Below, one piece after another: positions 1 to 5,971 of a stretch of DNA of 5,971 bases; position 1 is the first letter of the stretch, and each line of letters begins with the position of its first letter. The DNA lies in contig CAIYBQ010000382.1 in the NCBI GenBank assembly GCA_903924445.1, positions 1 through 5,971 on the forward strand, given 5' to 3'. Source of the stretch: an uncultured Armatimonadota bacterium. GTDB lineage: Bacteria > Armatimonadota > Armatimonadia > Armatimonadales > Armatimonadaceae. Made by a program: the position numbers and the translations under genes. Below the pieces are notes generated by a model, which was not told the DNA's origin, did no database searches, and worked only from the letters and a program-made list of their open reading frames with translations.

Positions 1-2
1 AT

Positions 3-1748
3 GAGATGATCTTTCGCGATGAGTGTCTCACAAGTGGCGAGACATTCGAAGATGCTTTGTTGCGAATCCGGCTGAAGCGTGCCAAAACCCCTGAGGCAGC
101 TCCAAAAAGAGTTCCTGAAGCCACCATCAAGACGCTCATCGATGTCCTTGGTGATCCCAAACCACCCGTACTGTCCAATATTGACCGACGGCGGCTTGAG
201 TACTTCGAGGATACTTACGGCAAGCAGGCACAGAGGCACCTCCCAGTTGGAAGTGGGAGACGTATAAGCTTGCACGGCGCCCCAGGAACTGGCAAAACCT
301 GGGCACTCCTCGCAATCGCCCGGCAGCATGCTGAAGCGGATAAGCGTGTGCTCTTCCTCTGCTACAACAGAGTCCTTCGGTCAGATGTCAGCCGAATGGT
401 TCGCGGGATGAACAACCGCTCTCTCACCGATAATCTAACGATTTGCACGATTTTTGACTACCTAAATCGATTCAGTCAGCATGTTGGACTTGACATTGAT
501 CTGAATGAGAATGTGTTTGATGATTGGGCAGAATTGGTGGCTGGTGAGATTGCCAGCTATTCAGATGATCAGGACAGATTCGATGTCATCCTCGTTGATG
601 AAGCCCAAGATATGCTCGACTACGTTGAGCCAGTGCTGCAGAACTGTATTACAGAAGCTGCAAGTATCGTCATTGGGGTCGGAGTTGGTCAGGAGCTGTA
701 CAACAAAAAGGCAAACGTCTCCTGGCTAAGTCGCTATCCGGGAGAAAAGCAGCCGATTATCTGTCAAAACGTGTACAGGTCACCTGCAAAATCATTTGTG
801 GTTGCGCAAGCGATGCGCGAATCCAGCATCAAGAACCGGCGCATAACGCCGAACGTTGAGGATATCGCTGTTGGTCGCTGCATGAATCCCAATGTGAGTG
901 TGACGCTACGAGATGCTTACGGGACAGGACCCGTTTTTCATAAACTCTCGTTTCCCAAGTCTGGAAAGAACTCTGCTGACCACTATGCTCGGCTTCTGAC
1001 ACAATTTATCAAGAACCGACGCAGTAGCCTTCGCAGTGGAGAGACACTTTCTGACATCCTGTTCCTTATACCCAGTCGAAAATCGGAGTACGTGGAATGG
1101 TTAAACGAATCTCTCAGCCGCTGCAACATTAAGTCATACAACTATCTGGATGATGCGGCTCGGGACTCTGTGGCTGCAGATGATCAAGTGCGCATTTGTA
1201 CTTACCATAGTGCCCGTGGAATTGAAGCTCAGATTGTCATCCTGCTCGATCTCAACTACCTTGATAGTGCAGAAACAACGCTTGGACCTATTGAGAATCT
1301 CCTTTACATCGCGTTGACCCGGTCGCTGCGCGAGACTTACATAATCGAAAAGGAGCAAGAGGAGTCGGTCTCTGGCAAGATGCTGGAGCAGATTACGACG
1401 GAGGTCAACCGCCTATTTACATCCAAAGTTGGTAAGCACTGGTATGAGAAGGCAAACATGGATGAGATCAAGGAATGGGTCGAAGAGCGCTACGGAGCTG
1501 CACCTATTCCTTCAGCAACGGCTGCAGCTCCGGACAATGTTGCCGACTCAGATGACGTTACAGGTGAACATCCGCTAGAAGCTGATACTCCGGCAGATGT
1601 TTCGGTGACAGAATCGGAATCTACTGATGCTCCAGCACTAACTGAGTCCAAGTGGGATTTACGCGCATGGCTATTGCGATGGATAGAGCCAGTGAGCAAA
1701 CATTGGATGCGCGGGTCGTCCCCTGAAGAGATGAAAAACAACAGCTGA
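3..1748 (+). CDS. UvrD-like superfamily 1 DNA helicase, probably 5'-partial (NERD-helicase type)
   Basis: This is an ATP-dependent SF1 helicase/translocase, presumably acting on DNA. Residue numbers count from the ATG at 6. Visible motifs are Walker A GAPGTGKT (91-98), Walker B ILVDEAQD (195-202), a motif III-like region ending GQELY (228-232), a motif IV-like NVYRSP (255-260), motif V TYHSARGIE (399-407) and motif VI LLYIALTRS (432-440). The Asp usual before the Gln of motif III is absent, and the Lys usual in motif V is Arg404. The reading frame is open to the window edge (GAG precedes the ATG). The first 85 residues resemble the linker between a NERD nuclease-like domain and the helicase core in NERD helicases, so the true start may lie upstream. 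Alternatively, ATG 6 is the start: a TGA at 7-9 in another frame would give an ATGA overlap with an upstream gene. Residues 500-545 are an acidic, low-complexity linker, followed by a Trp-rich, partly basic tail. The helicase call is firm; the start and the biological role are not. Confidence 0.88.
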   Translation, partial: EMIFRDECLTSGETFEDALLRIRLKRAKTPEAAPKRVPEATIKTLIDVLGDPKPPVLSNIDRRRLEYFEDTYGKQAQRHLPVGSGRRISLHGAPGTGKTWALLAIARQHAEADKRVLFLCYNRVLRSDVSRMVRGMNNRSLTDNLTICTIFDYLNRFSQHVGLDIDLNENVFDDWAELVAGEIASYSDDQDRFDVILVDEAQDMLDYVEPVLQNCITEAASIVIGVGVGQELYNKKANVSWLSRYPGEKQPIICQNVYRSPAKSFVVAQAMRESSIKNRRITPNVEDIAVGRCMNPNVSVTLRDAYGTGPVFHKLSFPKSGKNSADHYARLLTQFIKNRRSSLRSGETLSDILFLIPSRKSEYVEWLNESLSRCNIKSYNYLDDAARDSVAADDQVRICTYHSARGIEAQIVILLDLNYLDSAETTLGPIENLLYIALTRSLRETYIIEKEQEESVSGKMLEQITTEVNRLFTSKVGKHWYEKANMDEIKEWVEERYGAAPIPSATAAAPDNVADSDDVTGEHPLEADTPADVSVTESESTDAPALTESKWDLRAWLLRWIEPVSKHWMRGSSPEEMKNNS

Positions 1749-1760
1749 CGTGACAACATG

Positions 1761-1788
1761 CGGGCAGGCGTGGAAGCCTGCCCCTACA
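1761..1788 (-). repeat. REP-like hairpin, copy 1 (GTAG on - strand)
   Basis: A perfect 8-bp stem, GGGCAGGC (1762-1769) with GCCTGCCC (1776-1783), encloses the 6-nt loop GTGGAA. It is followed by CTAC, which is GTAG at the 5' foot when read on the - strand. This copy is identical over 28 nt to copies 3 and 4. The stem begins 13 nt after the helicase stop codon, so it would lie in the 3' end of that transcript. Confidence 0.85.
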
Positions 1789-1867
1789 GGGCCATTTTCG
1801 AAATTTGAATCGCCTTCGGACAATCGCGGATTCATCCAGCCGCCATCATCAACCGAATAAGCCATTC

Positions 1868-1894
1868 GTAGGGGCAGGCCTCTGTGCCTGCCCG
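1868..1894 (+). repeat. REP-like hairpin, copy 2 (GTAG on + strand, inverted)
   Basis: GTAG (1868-1871) is followed directly by the stem GGGCAGGC (1872-1879), the loop CTCTGT (1880-1885) and GCCTGCCC (1886-1893). The orientation is opposite to the other three copies. The stem and foot are the same, but the loop differs from the GTGGAA/TTCCAC loop of the others, so this is a distinct subtype. Confidence 0.85.
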
Positions 1895-1919
1895 TTTAGC
1901 GTTTCGTCATCGGAAGTCA

Positions 1920-1947
1920 CGGGCAGGCGTGGAAGCCTGCCCCTACA
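1920..1947 (-). repeat. REP-like hairpin, copy 3 (GTAG on - strand)
   Basis: This copy is identical over 28 nt to copies 1 and 4: stem GGGCAGGC/GCCTGCCC, loop GTGGAA, then CTACA. It lies 25 nt from copy 2 in inverted orientation with the GTAG feet facing outward. That arrangement resembles a BIME (paired REP) unit. Confidence 0.85.
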
Positions 1948-1984
1948 CAGAAATTTCGACGAGCGATGCCAGTCATCAGGTGCG

Positions 1985-2004
1985 GACATCGATAGACATC
2001 GATA
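1985..2004. repeat. Tandem 10-bp duplication (GACATCGATA x2)
   Basis: GACATCGATA occurs twice with no gap (1985-1994 and 1995-2004). It lies between REP copies 3 and 4. No function can be inferred; replication slippage is the simplest origin. Confidence 0.7.
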
Positions 2005-2041
2005 CGCCATTTTCACGAACCGGCTTTACAATCGCGACGCG

Positions 2042-2069
2042 CGGGCAGGCGTGGAAGCCTGCCCCTACA
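2042..2069 (-). repeat. REP-like hairpin, copy 4 (GTAG on - strand)
   Basis: This is the third 28-nt identical copy of the GGGCAGGC / GTGGAA / GCCTGCCC / CTACA unit. It lies 60 nt beyond the stop of the dehydrogenase gene, so on the - strand it could form in that gene's 3' untranslated region. Confidence 0.85.
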
Positions 2070-2129
2070 CGGAACTGGAGTTTTTCTCGAGCTGTTGGAT
2101 TTCTCTACACAACACGCGTCTCAGGCACT

Positions 2130-3170
2130 TTAGAGATTTACAACTTGCCCCGTCTCTATCGATTGGGCGGCTGCCATTACGATTTTCAAGCTACTCACAG
2201 CATCATTCATGTGATCTGTCAGATCAACATCGTCCAGAATCGCTGCTAAAAGATACCGCTGCTCACGCTCGCAAAGGTCATCGTGGTCCGGTTCATCCGT
2301 CATATCAATCCGTTCATCTGGACGGGCCATGTCCGCATGATGCCAAAGGATCTGATTGGTCTTTGTGTGCGCGTTAATGTCATCCGATTTCGCACCACTA
2401 TCTGATTCTGCCATCACAATCGAAACAGATCCCTCAGGCCCAACAACATCCTTGACAAAGAATGCTGTCTCGCTCATCATTGGCCCCCACCCGGCTTCAT
2501 ACCAACCGACAGACCCATCATCAAAGGACACCTGCAGCATGCCGTAATTCGCGACTTTAACTTCATCGGTTAAGTGAGCACCGACCGCGTAAACCTTTGT
2601 TGGCCGCGCCTGTGTCATCTGACACATCACGTCCACATAGTGCACACCGCAATCCACAATCGGCATAAATGTCTCCATCAAGCGCTTATGCCAATCCCAT
2701 GTATCCTTGTTGGACTGCTGATTTAGGTTCATCCGCAAGACAAGAGGGGTTCCTAGCTGCCGCGCGATTTCAATAAAGCGCACCCACGATGGATGGTGAC
2801 GCAAAATGTAGCCTACGACGACCTTTTTGCCTGTGCGCACGCTCGTATCGACAACGCTTTGGGCATTTTCAATTGTATTTGCCAGTGGCTTCTCAACAAA
2901 AACGTGCGCGCCCGATTCCATCGCCTGAATCGCAAAGCTGGCATGCGTATCGGGGAGGGTGTTGATGGAAACCACATCGGGTTTTAGCTCAGCAAGCGCA
3001 TCCTCGAAACTCGAGAATGTCTTGCAATGCGACAGCTCAGCCGGAAGGGTTCTGTCCGCAATACGACGCTCGCAGAGCCCAACAACATCAAATCCCGGGA
3101 TCCGCGTGTAGGCGAGCGCATGGCTCATCCCCATATTGCCAAGGCCAACAACCAGTACTTTTAAAGACAT
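2130..3170 (-). CDS. Gfo/Idh/MocA family NAD(P)-dependent oxidoreductase
   Basis: This is a 346-residue cytoplasmic dehydrogenase of normal family length. The family typically oxidises or reduces sugars, inositols or related polyols using NAD(P). The N-terminal Rossmann fold shows the dinucleotide-binding GLGNMG (9-14) straight after the first beta strand. The segment VEKPLA (92-97) contains the family's EKP motif, with Lys94 as the usual catalytic lysine. The C-terminal alpha/beta domain carries DCGVHYVD (173-180), matching the D-x-G-x-H-x-x-D signature with the conserved His177. The end (301-346) has the usual E-x-x-x-x-L helix region. The substrate cannot be told from sequence. The start ATG at 3170 sits just before the Rossmann strand, as is typical, with AAGGA 12 nt upstream. 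A 198-bp gap separates it from the kinase gene on the same strand, so cotranscription is possible but not required. A metabolic role independent of the triad is most likely. Confidence 0.93.
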   Translation of the reverse strand: MSLKVLVVGLGNMGMSHALAYTRIPGFDVVGLCERRIADRTLPAELSHCKTFSSFEDALAELKPDVVSINTLPDTHASFAIQAMESGAHVFVEKPLANTIENAQSVVDTSVRTGKKVVVGYILRHHPSWVRFIEIARQLGTPLVLRMNLNQQSNKDTWDWHKRLMETFMPIVDCGVHYVDVMCQMTQARPTKVYAVGAHLTDEVKVANYGMLQVSFDDGSVGWYEAGWGPMMSETAFFVKDVVGPEGSVSIVMAESDSGAKSDDINAHTKTNQILWHHADMARPDERIDMTDEPDHDDLCEREQRYLLAAILDDVDLTDHMNDAVSSLKIVMAAAQSIETGQVVNL

Positions 3171-3182
3171 TTTGATGAATCA

Positions 3183-3187
3183 TCCTT
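3183..3187 (-). promoter_or_regulatory. Weak Shine-Dalgarno for the oxidoreductase
   Basis: On the - strand AAGGA lies 12 nt before the ATG at 3170. The spacing is longer than ideal, so this is only modest support for that start. I found no convincing -35/-10 promoter in the 198-bp gap upstream. Confidence 0.35.
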
Positions 3188-3317
3188 ACCGTTCAGCCAC
3201 TTGAAACTCGCTACGAAAGACGGCCCATTTCGGCGCACAAAGGTCTCAACCTACGTCCACGATACCAAAAAGAGCTTCGGTAATAGGCACATTTGCCACA
3301 GTAAATGGTGATACGTG

Positions 3318-3362
3318 CTCACATTGTGGACACGGCAGGTCGCCCCTCCACAGTTTCGTGAG
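3318..3362 (-). terminator. Possible 3'-end hairpin after the kinase gene
   Basis: Six nt beyond the kinase stop codon, the - strand reads CTCAC, then TGTGGA, a 16-nt loop, TCCACA and GTGAG. The 5-bp and 6-bp stems are separated by a small internal loop (5 nt against 2 nt). No U-tract follows, so it does not qualify as a classic intrinsic terminator. It may instead stabilise the transcript end. Confidence 0.3.
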
Positions 3363-3368
3363 ACTAGC

Positions 3369-5288
3369 TCACAACCCCTTTACCGCCGCAAGGTTCTTCT
3401 CGAGCTGGATGACCTCTCGGTGCAAGGCCTCGATGGAGCCGTTGGGCGTGTCCAGCGCCGCTTTTACCTTGGGAGTAAGCGGTTTTGCCTGGGCCTCGAG
3501 GGGGGCGATCGCCTTTCGCAGCTCCGATGCACGCTCTCGGTAGCGCGCCGTTATTTGCTGTTCGAGTGCTTCATCTGATTTGGTCTTGGCGTGCCTAAAC
3601 GTAAACCGGCTCTCGACACTGCTGCGCCACATGATCATGGCTTCGGTCGTCGTCGGACCAAAGCCGCTGATCCGCGTCACCACCGCCTCGCTGACATCAA
3701 ATGCACTCACAATCCCATGACTCGCCAGCGTATTGACCTTGACCGGGCCAATCCCCGCAATCATCCCCTCACGGATAATCGCCCCACGCATATGACTCTC
3801 CAGCTGACGTAAACGACGGTCTGCAACCATCGCATCGAGGTCAACCTGCTTCAGACCCGGAAGCGCCAAAAGGTCATCGCGCAGCTTGTCCAGCCTCTGA
3901 TGCACACCGAGCAGCTCCGTCACCCCACTTGCAAGCGCCCAGCGGCTACGCTCCGCACTCAGCGATGCACGTTTGCTCTTCAGCGCGCGCGCGAGCTCGC
4001 CCTGCACCGATGTTGCAAAAAGCGTAATCCCAACCGCTGCCGCACCCACCAGCACCTCTGCTAAAAACAGCTGCGGGAAGTTGAGAAAGCCCACCGCCTC
4101 CGATAAACCCACCGCACTCAGCACACCCGTTTTGACCCCGCGGAGCAGCTTCGCCCGCTTTACAACATCATCCTGGACACCCGGCAGCAACGGATTCACC
4201 AACCGTGGCAATGTCTCAGCAGACAGCTTCAGACCATCTTTTGTCGCATCGATTTGCCGGCCACACTTCGCCACAAATAGGGACAAGTCGGCATTTGTGT
4301 AGAACACCGCGTTTTGCAGCTCACCCTCAAGACGGCACCACGGACACGCCCGCAGGCTGTTCGTATAAAAATGACTATCCACAAGCGAACAGGACTGCAG
4401 CGACTGCTCGTACATCTCCAAAATCTGCACCCACTCGACCGCCGATGGCCTTTTGCCTCGCGATACCGGATCAAATGTCACCTCAAACAGCTTCGCAAGC
4501 GCGGGATGTGTATCCGTCAGGCGCTTCGTTTTTGGCGGGGCCGTGAGCGGCGTCGTCCGCGTGACCGAATATGCGAAGGCGTAGCCCTTGATGTCATCCT
4601 CGATACGCCCTTCACCCGCGCGGCGCACCCCCGCAAACGGATGCCGACCTAGCGCGAGGATCTGAAACAGCATCGTCGCAAGACCAAACGCATCGTGGTC
4701 ATGCAGGCGCTCGACCATCCGGAAGTCCACCCCCTGCAGCTCGGGCGGCGTGTACTCGCCCGTCCCAACCGTACACGGATAGAGCTTGCCATTGTGCGTG
4801 AACTGAAAGCTGTCGGCATCGATGAGCGTCACCAATCCCGCCTGCGAAACGAAGATCCCTGAGCTGTTGATGTCCCCGATGACGCAGCCGAACTTGTGGA
4901 TGGTGGCGACGGCACGCGCCGTGTTCAGCGCGACGCGCACGAGGAAGCGATAGTCGGAATCGGGAAATGTCTTCTTGCGCTGCTGGTTGCTGAGCAGGTC
5001 ATTGATGGGCTCGCTCTGCATCACCTTCGGCATCGCGTAACCAACCACCAAGGCTGAATCATCCATCACCAGCGAGAGCGGAAATGTCGCAAAACCGGTG
5101 TTCTGCTCCCCGACAAGCTGCAGCATCGCCGCAACTTTCTCGGCTTTCACCCTCCGGTTGGACTCCTTGAAGAGCTTGATCACCTGCGCGGGCTCGGTCG
5201 GATGCTGGTAGACATCCCCTTCGCCACCCGACCCAATCTGGTTTGTCAGCGTGATGAACCTGCCGGCGCAGCGGACATTAATGCTCAT
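3369..5288 (-). CDS. YegI-like Ser/Thr protein kinase with C-terminal HhH region (TerY-P triad kinase)
   Basis: This 639-residue protein is close in size to E. coli YegI. The kinase domain occupies about residues 10-295: Gly-rich loop IGSGGEGDVY (18-27), candidate ATP-binding Lys38 in VIKLF, catalytic loop IGDINSSG (137-144) with Asp139, DFG-equivalent LIDADSFQ (155-162), APE-equivalent GEYTPPEL (177-184), and DHDAFGLA (197-204). In the catalytic loop, Gly144 lies where most kinases have the Mg-binding Asn, while Asn141 replaces the Lys. Next come CPWC (315-318), possibly with Cys300 and His307 as part of a zinc site, a hydrophobic stretch (about 387-427) that may span or touch the membrane, and helix-hairpin-helix motifs around AGIGPVKVNTLASHGI (511-526) and SGFGP (541-545). 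The last 65 residues are charged and predicted by eye to be coiled coil. Its ATG overlaps the phosphatase stop by 4 nt, implying translational coupling. The likely role is phosphorylating triad partners or stress targets; substrates are unknown. Confidence 0.88.
   Translation of the reverse strand: MSINVRCAGRFITLTNQIGSGGEGDVYQHPTEPAQVIKLFKESNRRVKAEKVAAMLQLVGEQNTGFATFPLSLVMDDSALVVGYAMPKVMQSEPINDLLSNQQRKKTFPDSDYRFLVRVALNTARAVATIHKFGCVIGDINSSGIFVSQAGLVTLIDADSFQFTHNGKLYPCTVGTGEYTPPELQGVDFRMVERLHDHDAFGLATMLFQILALGRHPFAGVRRAGEGRIEDDIKGYAFAYSVTRTTPLTAPPKTKRLTDTHPALAKLFEVTFDPVSRGKRPSAVEWVQILEMYEQSLQSCSLVDSHFYTNSLRACPWCRLEGELQNAVFYTNADLSLFVAKCGRQIDATKDGLKLSAETLPRLVNPLLPGVQDDVVKRAKLLRGVKTGVLSAVGLSEAVGFLNFPQLFLAEVLVGAAAVGITLFATSVQGELARALKSKRASLSAERSRWALASGVTELLGVHQRLDKLRDDLLALPGLKQVDLDAMVADRRLRQLESHMRGAIIREGMIAGIGPVKVNTLASHGIVSAFDVSEAVVTRISGFGPTTTEAMIMWRSSVESRFTFRHAKTKSDEALEQQITARYRERASELRKAIAPLEAQAKPLTPKVKAALDTPNGSIEALHREVIQLEKNLAAVKGL
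5285..5288 (-). other. ATGA stop/start overlap joining phosphatase and kinase
   Basis: The phosphatase TGA (5287-5285) and the kinase ATG (5288-5286) share bases. No clear Shine-Dalgarno precedes the kinase ATG (the upstream bases are GC-rich without GGAG or AAGG), so reinitiation by ribosomes finishing the phosphatase is the likely way it is translated. This would tie kinase synthesis to that of its antagonist. Confidence 0.8.
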
Positions 5289-5971
5289 TGCGTTCGGGCG
5301 GCGATGACCAGCGTTTTGTCATCATCCGTGCGGCTGTTGACGGCGGGGCTATCGAGCAGTCCGGCAAGGGATGCGCTTAGTGCTGCCTGATGGCCACTCG
5401 CTTGGGCAGCTTGCAGAGGGCGGGTCAGGCTTGCAAATGTCGCCTGATTTGCGGTCTTTGTGCTGAAGTCGAGGAGGAGGCGCTCCATGCCATCCGTGAA
5501 CAGGATGACCTGATCGAAGGCTGTTTCTGTGATTTGGACATCGATTTCAGCGACAGGTGTGTCCGTCAGGAATGCCGTCTGCCCGGCGTATTCGCCTTGC
5601 TGTGGCCAGTGGATGCACTCCCAAATGTCCGTTTCAGGGTGATGAATAAGCGCTGCGCCATCCCCAACGTGTACAAATGCGCTCTGCTCGGGACCGCAAA
5701 TCGCGAGGACGAGGGTGGTCGCGAAGTCACGGGGTTCGGCATTTCGACACATCGCGAGCTCAGCAATCTCATTCTGTACGTGTGAGAGCATTTTCCGGAT
5801 GTTGGTATCGGGTGGGATGCTGGCATTTGCGATGAGCCATTTGTGGATGCTGACGACGAGGCGCCGCACGGTGCGCTGGGCTCCGACATTTCCAAAGGAT
5901 GCGCTACCGGCACCATCACAGGCGATCGCGACGAGGAAGTCGCGGTCGGGACCGGAGAGGTAGCAGGCGTA
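5285..5971 (-). CDS. PP2C-type Ser/Thr phosphatase, YegK-like, 5'-partial
   Basis: This metal-dependent protein phosphatase probably reverses phosphorylation by the kinase encoded directly downstream. The frame stays open to the window edge, giving 228 visible residues (Tyr1 at 5971-5969). The GTG at 5869 is internal, because the essential first motif lies upstream of it. PP2C motifs are ACDGAGSA (17-24, metal-binding Asp19), ATTLVLAI (85-92), VHVGDG (100-105), FTDGM (158-162, Asp160) and DDDKTLVIA (216-224). GEYAGQTAFLTD (127-138) fits the YegK branch as I remember it. E. coli YegK is about 250 residues, so roughly 25 N-terminal residues are probably missing. All expected metal-binding aspartates appear present, so it should be active. 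The stop overlaps the kinase ATG as ATGA. Confidence 0.9.
   Translation of the reverse strand, partial: YACYLSGPDRDFLVAIACDGAGSASFGNVGAQRTVRRLVVSIHKWLIANASIPPDTNIRKMLSHVQNEIAELAMCRNAEPRDFATTLVLAICGPEQSAFVHVGDGAALIHHPETDIWECIHWPQQGEYAGQTAFLTDTPVAEIDVQITETAFDQVILFTDGMERLLLDFSTKTANQATFASLTRPLQAAQASGHQAALSASLAGLLDSPAVNSRTDDDKTLVIAARTQ

Larger units (their letters stand above)
1749..2129. other. Repeat-rich spacer between convergent genes
   Basis: This 381-bp stretch separates the stops of the helicase (+) and the dehydrogenase (-). I see no credible gene in it. It holds four REP-like hairpins (listed separately) and a perfect 10-bp tandem duplication at 1985-2004. Open frames crossing it translate the repeats into peptides such as RAGVEACPYTE, a typical artefact of this repeat class. 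No U-tract terminator is visible. The hairpins themselves could stabilise 3' ends or limit convergent transcription. Confidence 0.8.

Noticed and set aside
1798..1959. 9-bp inverted match TCGAAATTT (1798-1806) / AAATTTCGA (1951-1959)
   Set aside because: One such match in a few hundred bases is not far from chance, and it does not extend on either side.
1761..2069. CRISPR array
   Set aside because: Only four units, one inverted with a different loop, with spacings of 79, 25 and 94 nt. No cas gene is visible.
1805..2377. Open frames of 190 and 121 codons on the + strand (1805-2377, 1884-2249)
   Set aside because: They run through the REP cluster (giving peptides like RAGVEACPYTE) and then antisense into the oxidoreductase. 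No ribosome site, no domain, and composition is driven by the repeats.
3171..3368. Promoter for the oxidoreductase
   Set aside because: No -35/-10 pair with acceptable spacing could be read on the - strand. Non-E. coli promoters cannot be excluded.
3973..4652. Several + strand open frames of 109-113 codons opposite the kinase
   Set aside because: They are antisense shadows of a gene with clear kinase and HhH motifs. Their own translations are Arg/Pro/Thr-rich without domains.
5390..5785. 131-codon + strand frame opposite the phosphatase
   Set aside because: It is antisense to a gene with all PP2C motifs and has no recognisable protein features.
5285..5869. Phosphatase starting at GTG 5869
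   Set aside because: The frame remains open to the edge, and upstream codons encode the indispensable PP2C motif ACDGAGSA, so the gene is partial rather than short.

Overview
This is a bacterial window of moderate GC. It holds four protein-coding genes and one repeat-rich spacer. No RNA gene, transposase or CRISPR array was found. The organism cannot be fixed from the sequence. Dispersed GTAG-hairpin repeats, a Gfo/Idh/MocA dehydrogenase and a kinase/phosphatase regulatory pair suggest a large-genome environmental bacterium. Lineages such as Poribacteria or Planctomycetes come to mind from memory only.

Layout. On the left (+ strand, 3-1748) is a UvrD-like superfamily 1 helicase, open at the window edge and possibly missing an N-terminal domain. 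Next is a 381-bp spacer between two convergent genes (1749-2129), which holds four copies of a short hairpin repeat. Three copies are identical over 28 nt and one is inverted. Each carries GTAG at the foot of a GGGCAGGC/GCCTGCCC stem, the hallmark of REP elements moved by RAYT (TnpA-REP) transposases. On the - strand follow a Gfo/Idh/MocA oxidoreductase (3170-2130), a 198-bp gap, an unusual 639-residue Ser/Thr-kinase-like protein (5288-3369), and a PP2C-type phosphatase (5971-5285) that runs off the right edge.

How the genes work together. The phosphatase and kinase overlap by 4 nt (ATGA), are transcribed phosphatase first, and match the E. coli YegK/YegI type. They form two thirds of a TerY-P (vWA / PP2C / kinase) phosphorylation triad. 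The third member, a TerY-like von Willebrand A protein, would be expected just beyond the right edge. The triad has been linked to tellurite/stress-response gene neighbourhoods and, as I recall, to anti-phage activity. The kinase has a GDxN-type catalytic loop with Gly where the metal-binding Asn normally sits, a CPWC motif, a hydrophobic segment, helix-hairpin-helix motifs and a C-terminal coiled coil. The dehydrogenase looks like an unrelated metabolic gene with its own start signals. Whether the helicase belongs with the triad, for example as part of a defence or stress island, is open.
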